Shown here in pieces: positions 59,504 to 64,000 of a DNA stretch of 64,000 nucleotides. The stretch is taken from NCBI GenBank assembly GCA_963789495.1, contig CAWBLP010000008.1, positions 372,001 through 436,000 of the forward strand. The letters run 5' to 3'. Within the stretch, counting starts at the first letter, position 1. Every line of letters starts with the position of its first letter. Made by a program: the position numbers and the translations under genes. Source of the stretch: CAWBLP01 sp963789495. GTDB lineage: Bacteria; Pseudomonadota; Alphaproteobacteria; Acetobacterales; Acetobacteraceae. The notes beneath the pieces were generated by a model. It was not told the origin of the DNA, ran no database searches, and saw only the letters and a program-made list of their open reading frames with translations.

Positions 59504-60577
59504 GTGGACCGACCCGAGGTTGCAGGTGATCCTCGCTTCTTCCTCCGCGCCGGCCCGTTCGCGCTGGCCGCCGTGGTGGATGCCGCCGGCGGCGAGGCAG
59601 CGTCGCGACGCCTGATGCTGACCGGGATCGGCCCGCTGCAGCTTGCCGGCCCCACCGAGGTGAGCTTCCTCGACAACCGCAAATACGCCGGCGCCCTGGA
59701 CCAAACCCAGGCCGGAGCGGTGATCGTGCATCCCGAGATGGCCGCACGCGTCCCTGCCGGCACGGTGGCGATCGTCACCACGGAGCCCTACCTCGCCTGG
59801 GCCAAGGTCGCCGCGCTGTTCCATCCGCAGCCCCCAATCACGCCCGGCATCCATCCTTCTGCCGTGGTGGCGCCCGGTGCGCTGATCGATCCCAGCGTCG
59901 AAGTCGGGCCGCTCGCCGTGATCGGGGCCAGGGTCGAGATCGGTCCCCGCTGCCGGATCGGCCCGCTCGCGGTGATCGGCGATGGCGTCCAGATCGGCGC
60001 CGACTGCCGCATCGGCCCGCATGCCAGCCTGTCCCACGCGCTGGTCGGCGACCGCGTCTATATCTATCCCGGCGCCCGAATCGGGCAGGAAGGCTTCGGC
60101 TTCGCCATTACCTCGGACAGCCTGCTGACCGTGCCGCAGCTCGGCCGGGTCATCCTGGAGGACGACGTCGAGATTGGCGCCAACAGCACGATTGATCGCG
60201 GATCACTGCACGACACTGTGATCGGCGCCGGCTCGCGCCTCGACAATCTGGTGCAGGTCGGGCACAACGTCACCCTTGGTCGCGGTTGCGTCATCGTCGC
60301 GCAGGCGGGCATTTCCGGTTCTACGACCCTGGAAGATCACGTCATGCTGGGAGGCCAGGCGGGGCTGACCGGACATCTCCACATTGGCCGCGGTGCCCGG
60401 ATCGGCGCGCAGGCCGGGGTTATCGGGGATGTGCCCGGTGGCGCGGAGTTTGTCGGCAGCCCGGCGCAGTCGCGGCGGAGCTTCTTCCGAGAGCTGGCAA
60501 CGTTGCGCCGGCTGGCCCGTGAGGACGACAAGCGGCGGGCCGGGACGCGGACCACAACGGAGACGGACACAGGCTAG
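59504..60577 (+). CDS. lpxD: UDP-3-O-(3-hydroxyacyl)glucosamine N-acyltransferase
   Basis: 357 residues from a GTG at 59504 behind GGAGGGG. The N-terminal uridine-binding domain (LAGPTEVSFLDNRKYAGAL) is followed by a left-handed beta-helix of hexapeptide repeats (IHPSAVVAPGALIDPSVEVGPLAVIGARVEIGPRCRIG, VEIGANSTIDRGSLHDTVIGAG). The catalytic His lies in LVQVGHNVTLGRG. It adds the amide-linked 3-hydroxyacyl chain in lipid A synthesis. The C-terminus (SFFRELATLRRLAREDD) is the ACP-binding helix. Third gene of the bamA-ompH-lpxD-fabZ operon. Confidence 0.94.
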   Translation: MDRPEVAGDPRFFLRAGPFALAAVVDAAGGEAASRRLMLTGIGPLQLAGPTEVSFLDNRKYAGALDQTQAGAVIVHPEMAARVPAGTVAIVTTEPYLAWAKVAALFHPQPPITPGIHPSAVVAPGALIDPSVEVGPLAVIGARVEIGPRCRIGPLAVIGDGVQIGADCRIGPHASLSHALVGDRVYIYPGARIGQEGFGFAITSDSLLTVPQLGRVILEDDVEIGANSTIDRGSLHDTVIGAGSRLDNLVQVGHNVTLGRGCVIVAQAGISGSTTLEDHVMLGGQAGLTGHLHIGRGARIGAQAGVIGDVPGGAEFVGSPAQSRRSFFRELATLRRLAREDDKRRAGTRTTTETDTG

Positions 60578-60581
60578 GGCG

Positions 60582-61097
60582 ATGGACGGCGCGACATCCC
60601 AGCAGACGGGACTCCCGATGGAGACGCAGGCTCACGGCGGTGCGGTTGATGTGGTCGATATCGCACGCATCATGCACGCGATCCCACATCGCTATCCATT
60701 CCTGCTGATCGACCGGGTGGTCGACCTGATCCCCAACGTCTCGGCGATCGGCATCAAGAATGTATCGGTGAATGAGGGATTCTTCGCCGGCCATTTCCCC
60801 AACCACCCGGTGATGCCGGGCGTGCTGATCATCGAAAGCATGGCGCAGACCGCGGCCGTGCTGGTGGTGGAGACGCTGGGCCCGGAAGCCGCTGGCAAGG
60901 TGGTTTATTTCATGTCGATCGAGGGTGCCAAGTTTCGGCGCCCGATCGTCCCCGGCGACCAGGTGCGCGTCCATGTCACCAAGGAGCGCCACCGCGGGAA
61001 TGTTTGGAAATTCAATGCCGTGGCCCGGGTCGACGGGGTGTCGGTGGCGGAAGCCACCTATGCGGCGATGATCATGGACCGTGCCGCGCCGGTGTGA
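60582..61097 (+). CDS. fabZ: 3-hydroxyacyl-ACP dehydratase FabZ
   Basis: A 171-residue hot-dog-fold enzyme beginning four bases after the lpxD stop. Catalytic His in MHAIPHRYPFLLIDRVVD and Glu in MPGVLIIESMAQTAAVL, with GHFPNHPVMPG between. It dehydrates 3-hydroxyacyl-ACP in fatty-acid elongation and competes with LpxA/LpxD for hydroxyacyl-ACP, hence its usual place in this operon. The ATG at 60582 gives a slightly long N-terminus; an internal ATG at 60618 (METQAHGGAV) is also plausible. Confidence 0.94.
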   Translation: MDGATSQQTGLPMETQAHGGAVDVVDIARIMHAIPHRYPFLLIDRVVDLIPNVSAIGIKNVSVNEGFFAGHFPNHPVMPGVLIIESMAQTAAVLVVETLGPEAAGKVVYFMSIEGAKFRRPIVPGDQVRVHVTKERHRGNVWKFNAVARVDGVSVAEATYAAMIMDRAAPV

Positions 61098-61213
61098 CCC
61101 GGCGAGCCGGCCGCGGCCTGGCGAGACCAGATCGGCACGGACTGCACCATGCCGCCCATCATTCGATTGAGAATCGCTGAGCGGCCCCCTACCCTCCCGG
61201 CCGGGGAACTCGG

Positions 61214-61946
61214 ATGAACATCTTCGGCGCGTTCACCTTTGGCGGCCTGATCAAGACGTTCATTCCCGGTTTTGCCTGGGTCCCGGCGCTTTGGCTGTTT
61301 TGGCGTGCGGCTGCGGCGGTGCTTCCCGGAATCCCGTCAATCCCGGCGCTGCCGAAGGACCAGTGGCAGAACGCGTTGGTCGCCTCCATCCCCGTTGCGA
61401 TCCTGCTGGGCCTTCTCTCCAACATCGTCGTGTTCATGGGAGTCAATGATGCGCTGGTTCGCCGGCCCGTCCGGCACCGCGCGAAGGACCTGTTCGATCT
61501 GTACGATTGGGTGATCCAGCGGCTGCGGGAGCAATACAGCAACCAGCTGAATTGCGTGGAACCGGCATTGCGACGCGCCTTCACCAAGCACGCGGACGCG
61601 GAAATGCTGATCCTGGAGACCGTAGGGGTCACCCACCTCGCCTATGTCAGAGAGCAGTACCTGGTACCATATGGAGTTCCAGGTGAACCTGATGCTGGCG
61701 GCCTTCGTCGCCATGGTCGGTGCGCTGCTGGGACTGGCCCCCGAGCTGGCGGGTCCCGGCTGGAGAGCGGCGGCGGAATGGGCCGCGTTCTCGTTCGTGA
61801 CCCTGGGCGGACTGAGCTGGTTCCTGCTGCGGGCCGCGCGCAAAAATTACCATCGCCATATTGCCAAGATGATGAGCCTGATGGGCGCCGCGATCTGCGG
61901 CAAGCCGGGAAGCCGAAACGACGTTGCAACCGGACCACGCCCTTGA
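61214..61946 (+). CDS. Hypothetical inner-membrane protein, one-base frameshift
   Basis: It starts MNIFGAFTFGGLIKTFIPGF. Two N-terminal hydrophobic segments (IPGFAWVPALWLFWRAAAAVL, NALVASIPVAILLGLLSNIVVFMG) are followed by a charged helical part (RHRAKDLFDLYDWVIQRLREQYSNQL). Removing one C of CC at 61670-61671 continues REQYWYHMEFQVNLMLAAFVAMVGALLGLAP and a fourth segment (EWAAFSFVTLGGLSWFLLRAARKNYHRHI) to a stop at 61946, giving about 244 residues. No family recognised. It sits between fabZ and lpxA, an unusual intruder in this operon; without the correction its frame would run into the next gene. Confidence 0.65.
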
Positions 61947-61978
61947 CGCAGCCACGGTCTGCCAGGACACAGAGCCCG

Positions 61979-62662
61979 ATGCGGGCTTATCTGTTCGACC
62001 TCGACGGGACCCTCACCGACGCGCGGGCGGGTCTGTGTGCCTCGTTTCGCGCCGGCCTTGCCGCGATCGGTTGTCCTGACCAGCCGGACACGGCGCTGGC
62101 CGCGTTTCTCGGCGCGCCGCTGCCGATCGTGTTCCGCGCCGTGCGGCCGGAGGTGACGGCGGCCGAGACCCAGCGGGGGATCGAGGCATTCCGGCTCGCC
62201 TATGAGCGGGAAGGGATCTATGGCAACACACTCTATCCTGGCATCCGCCGCATGCTGCAGGCGGTGCGGAGCGCCGGCCACCGAAGCTGGATCGTGACCT
62301 CCAAGCCAGAGGTCTACGCCCGTAAGGTGGTCGGGCTGCTGGACATTGCACCGCTGATCGACGGCGTCGTCGGCGCCGGCCTGGATGAGCTTGATACCAA
62401 GACCCAGCTCGTGGCGCGCGCCATCGCCGCAGCCGGCATGCCACCGGCGCGCGCATTGATGCTTGGCGATCGCAACTACGACGTGGTTGGCGCCCTCAGC
62501 AACCAAGTTGCGGTGGTGGGAGCCCTGTGGGGCTATGGTTCAAAAGAGGAACTGGCCGCGGCTGGATGCCAGGCGTTTTCGCTGACGCCCGACGCCTTCC
62601 GATCGCAGTACGTGGAGGGCGCCGATGCAGAATCCGTCTTTCGTATGGTCTCGGCCGGTTAA
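61979..62662 (+). CDS. HAD-superfamily phosphatase, phosphoglycolate phosphatase-like
   Basis: 227 residues starting MRAYLFDLDGTLTDARAGL. HAD motif I DxDGT (nucleophile Asp7), motif II in HRSWIVTSKPEVYARKVVGL (Thr/Ser and Lys), and motif III/IV in RALMLGDRNYDVVGALSNQV (G-D-R-x-x-D). The cap domain is of the C1 alpha type. It resembles Gph and pyrophosphatase-type hydrolases; substrate uncertain. It lies between the membrane protein gene and lpxA on the same strand. Confidence 0.87.
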   Translation: MRAYLFDLDGTLTDARAGLCASFRAGLAAIGCPDQPDTALAAFLGAPLPIVFRAVRPEVTAAETQRGIEAFRLAYEREGIYGNTLYPGIRRMLQAVRSAGHRSWIVTSKPEVYARKVVGLLDIAPLIDGVVGAGLDELDTKTQLVARAIAAAGMPPARALMLGDRNYDVVGALSNQVAVVGALWGYGSKEELAAAGCQAFSLTPDAFRSQYVEGADAESVFRMVSAG

Positions 62663-62816
62663 CTGACAATCCGGCCGTAAAGTCGCCAGAATCATCGTCG
62701 AAACAGAGTGTTACATGCTGTTGCTGGAAACATGCGGCAACAATGATTGAGTTGGTCGGCCGATGGCTGGCCCCTAGCCTGACGTGGCTTGTTTGCAGGA
62801 TCGGAATACCGCCAGA

Positions 62817-63641
62817 ATGGATGCCATGCCGGACCCGGTCGTCCTGAGTCCCTCTCGCACCACGATTCATCCCAGCGCCATCATCGCCCCTGGTGCCGAA
62901 ATCGGCGCCGGCGTGCGGATCGGCCCGTTCTGCACCGTGGGATCCGATGTCACGATCGAGGACGGTGCCAAACTCGTTTCTCATGTGGTGGTGGAAGGCC
63001 ATACGCGGATCGGCGCAGACGTGGTGCTGTACCCGTTCTGCACCGTCGGCCTGGCGCCGCAGGACCTGAAATACCGCGGCGAGCCGACCCGCTGCGAGAT
63101 CGGCGCCCGCACCCAGATCCGCGAGCATTGCACGATCCATCGCGGCACCGTCACCGGGCGCGGCATCACCCGCGTCGGCAGCGACTGCCTGCTGATGGCG
63201 GTGGCGCATGTCGCGCATGACTGCGCGCTGGGCGATCACGTGATCATCGCCAACAATGCGGTGATGGGCGGCCATGTCAGCATCGCCGACCACGTGGTAA
63301 TCGGCGGCTCCGCGGCGATCCATCAGTTCGTGCGCATCGGCCGGGCGGCGATGATCGGCGGTGTGTCCGGCGTGGAAGCGGATGTCATCCCGTTCGGCAG
63401 CGTGATCGGCAATCGTGCACGGCTGGCTGGGTTGAACGTGATCGGCCTGAAACGCCGCGGCTTCGACAAGGCGCAGATCCAGCGGCTGCATACGGCGTTT
63501 CGCGCGCTGTTCCGCCACGAGGGCGTGTTCGCGCAGCGGCTGGAGGAAACGCGACAACGCTTCGGCGACGATCCGCTGGTTGCCGAGGTGCTGGCGTTTA
63601 TCGACACAGCCGGCCATCGCGGATTGATCCGCGCGGAGTAG
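62817..63641 (+). CDS. lpxA: UDP-N-acetylglucosamine O-acyltransferase
   Basis: About 274 residues. A left-handed beta-helix (IHPSAIIAPGAEIGAGVRIGPFCTVGSDVTIEDG ... ) carries the catalytic-His region (LMAVAHVAHDCALGDHVIIANN) and the conserved GGSAAIHQFVRIGRAAMIGGVSGVEADVIPFG. The C-terminal helical domain (FDKAQIQRLHTAFRALFRHEGVF) is typical of LpxA rather than LpxD. It adds the first 3-hydroxyacyl chain to UDP-GlcNAc in lipid A synthesis. Start ATG 62817 (MDAMPDPVVLSPS), with 62826 as alternative. lpxI and lpxB, which often follow, are not seen before the window end. Confidence 0.93.
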   Translation: MDAMPDPVVLSPSRTTIHPSAIIAPGAEIGAGVRIGPFCTVGSDVTIEDGAKLVSHVVVEGHTRIGADVVLYPFCTVGLAPQDLKYRGEPTRCEIGARTQIREHCTIHRGTVTGRGITRVGSDCLLMAVAHVAHDCALGDHVIIANNAVMGGHVSIADHVVIGGSAAIHQFVRIGRAAMIGGVSGVEADVIPFGSVIGNRARLAGLNVIGLKRRGFDKAQIQRLHTAFRALFRHEGVFAQRLEETRQRFGDDPLVAEVLAFIDTAGHRGLIRAE

Positions 63642-63649
63642 GTGCCGGG

Positions 63650-63840
63650 ACGGATCGGGGGCGCTGCCCTTGAAGCCCCGCCAAGAGCCCGGCCCCTGGG
63701 AACCAACTCCATTTGGGGTGGCAGGGCGCGCGAGCCTCCCTCCCCACCCCAAACCGAAGCCGATTGCAAAGGTGAGCCCTTGCCGGAGCTCCGGGAGGCA
63801 ACGCCCCGTGGCGGGTTCGGGGCAACGCCCCGATGCTTGC
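63650..63840 (-). repeat. Dispersed multi-hairpin element, copy E (inverted orientation)
   Basis: Read on the minus strand it gives CATCGGGGCGTTGCCCCGAA, CCACGGGGCGTTGCCTCCCGG, AAGGGCTCACCTTTGCAATCGG, GGTTTGGGGTGGGGAGGGAGG with its partner TGCCACCCCAAATGG, CCAGGGGCCGGGCTCTTGGCGGGG and AGGGCAGCGCCCCCGA. Same module order as copy C with several unpaired changes, so it is an older copy. It follows lpxA and precedes the last partial gene. Confidence 0.78.
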
Positions 63841-63896
63841 GACCGCCGCGTCTCCCTCCTACGCTCATGGCAGCGCCGTCAACAGGAGCGTCCACC

Positions 63897-64000
63897 ATGC
63901 CGCAATCGCAGGGAACCCGATTCACCGCCGATCCCCTTACCTTCATCGTCCGCCACCAACTCTGGGACGGCAATGTCGAGGACCACGTGGACCAGGGTGT
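63897..64000 (+). CDS. Start of an unrecognised gene (partial)
   Basis: ATG at 63897 with AGGAG nine bases upstream; the visible N-terminus is MPQSQGTRFTADPLTFIVRH and the frame (about 34 codons) runs off the window. No family can be assigned from so short a piece. It has its own ribosome site and lies after a repeat element, so it is probably not part of the lpx operon. Confidence 0.55.
   Translation, partial: MPQSQGTRFTADPLTFIVRHQLWDGNVEDHVDQG

Noticed and set aside
61214..62662. A single 482-residue fusion of membrane protein and HAD phosphatase
   Set aside because: The fusion arises only because one extra base at 61670 merges the frames; the corrected first protein ends at 61946 and the phosphatase has its own start at 61979.

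Overview
The window is high-GC DNA, almost certainly from an alphaproteobacterium and most likely a Rhodospirillales/Acetobacteraceae-type organism. Lineage-typical blocks support this: gyrA-coaD-peptidylprolyl isomerase, ppx-rlmE, and bamA-ompH-lpxD-fabZ ... lpxA. The family-level placement is an inference; no rRNA or tRNA gene was seen to settle it.

Layout. 1-8900: a catabolic region centred on fbiC, a fused CofG/CofH enzyme that makes the deazaflavin precursor of coenzyme F420. It is flanked by three luciferase-like (LLM) oxidoreductases of F420-type subfamilies, a Baeyer-Villiger-type monooxygenase, a glutathione S-transferase and a beta-oxidation enzyme. 9182-13565: a mobile-DNA zone with an IS5-family element, an oxalate/formate-type MFS transporter, a 148-bp MITE and an IS3-family element lying inside a dispersed hairpin repeat. 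13575-24650: ordinary chromosome (transglutaminase-like protein, msrA, rlmE, ppx, a solitary groEL, malic enzyme, CoA-transferase, RraA-like protein). 24688-31985: accessory DNA with an IS4-family element in a second hairpin repeat, GST, a D-threonine-aldolase-type enzyme, gene fragments, an old-yellow-enzyme pseudogene and a 170-bp palindrome. 32159-36093: PPIase, coaD, gyrA. 36669-42102: a YopT-type (C58) cysteine protease, a fourth LLM enzyme, an acyl-CoA synthetase fragment, a formyltransferase, an EamA transporter and a second MITE. 42103-48415: an MBL hydrolase, then a GT2 / SAM-methyltransferase / PIG-L deacetylase / acyl-CoA-dehydrogenase set whose glycosyltransferase is separated by a decayed Mu-like prophage segment carrying N and P gene remnants. 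48634-56115: calcium-type antiporter and P-type ATPase, CBS protein, Excalibur protein, MBL protein and TauD-type dioxygenase. 56231-63641: the outer-membrane biogenesis operon.

Three themes cut across the window. (1) A modular element of about 250-300 bp made of several GC-rich hairpins occurs five times (about 11962, 24688, 27783, 37432 and 63650). Two copies are split by insertion sequences exactly inside their hairpins. (2) Two near-identical 148-bp MITEs share their terminal 15 bp with the resident IS5-type element. (3) At least 20 one-base indels, mostly in short homopolymers and densest in gyrA (about ten), interrupt otherwise well conserved genes. Because gyrA, coaD and bamA are normally essential, most of these are probably consensus errors, so frameshifted genes should not be read as dead without checking. 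The 20-bp tandem duplication in the old-yellow-enzyme gene, the truncated fragments and the prophage remnants look like real decay.

How the genes may work together: the left region suggests F420-dependent redox chemistry feeding acyl-CoA catabolism, with F420 maturation genes (cofC, cofD, fbiB-like) expected elsewhere. The PIG-L/GT2/methyltransferase/acyl-CoA-dehydrogenase set looks like an uncharacterised small-molecule or glycolipid pathway. The right end is the standard OMP-assembly and lipid A operon with two extra genes inserted between fabZ and lpxA.
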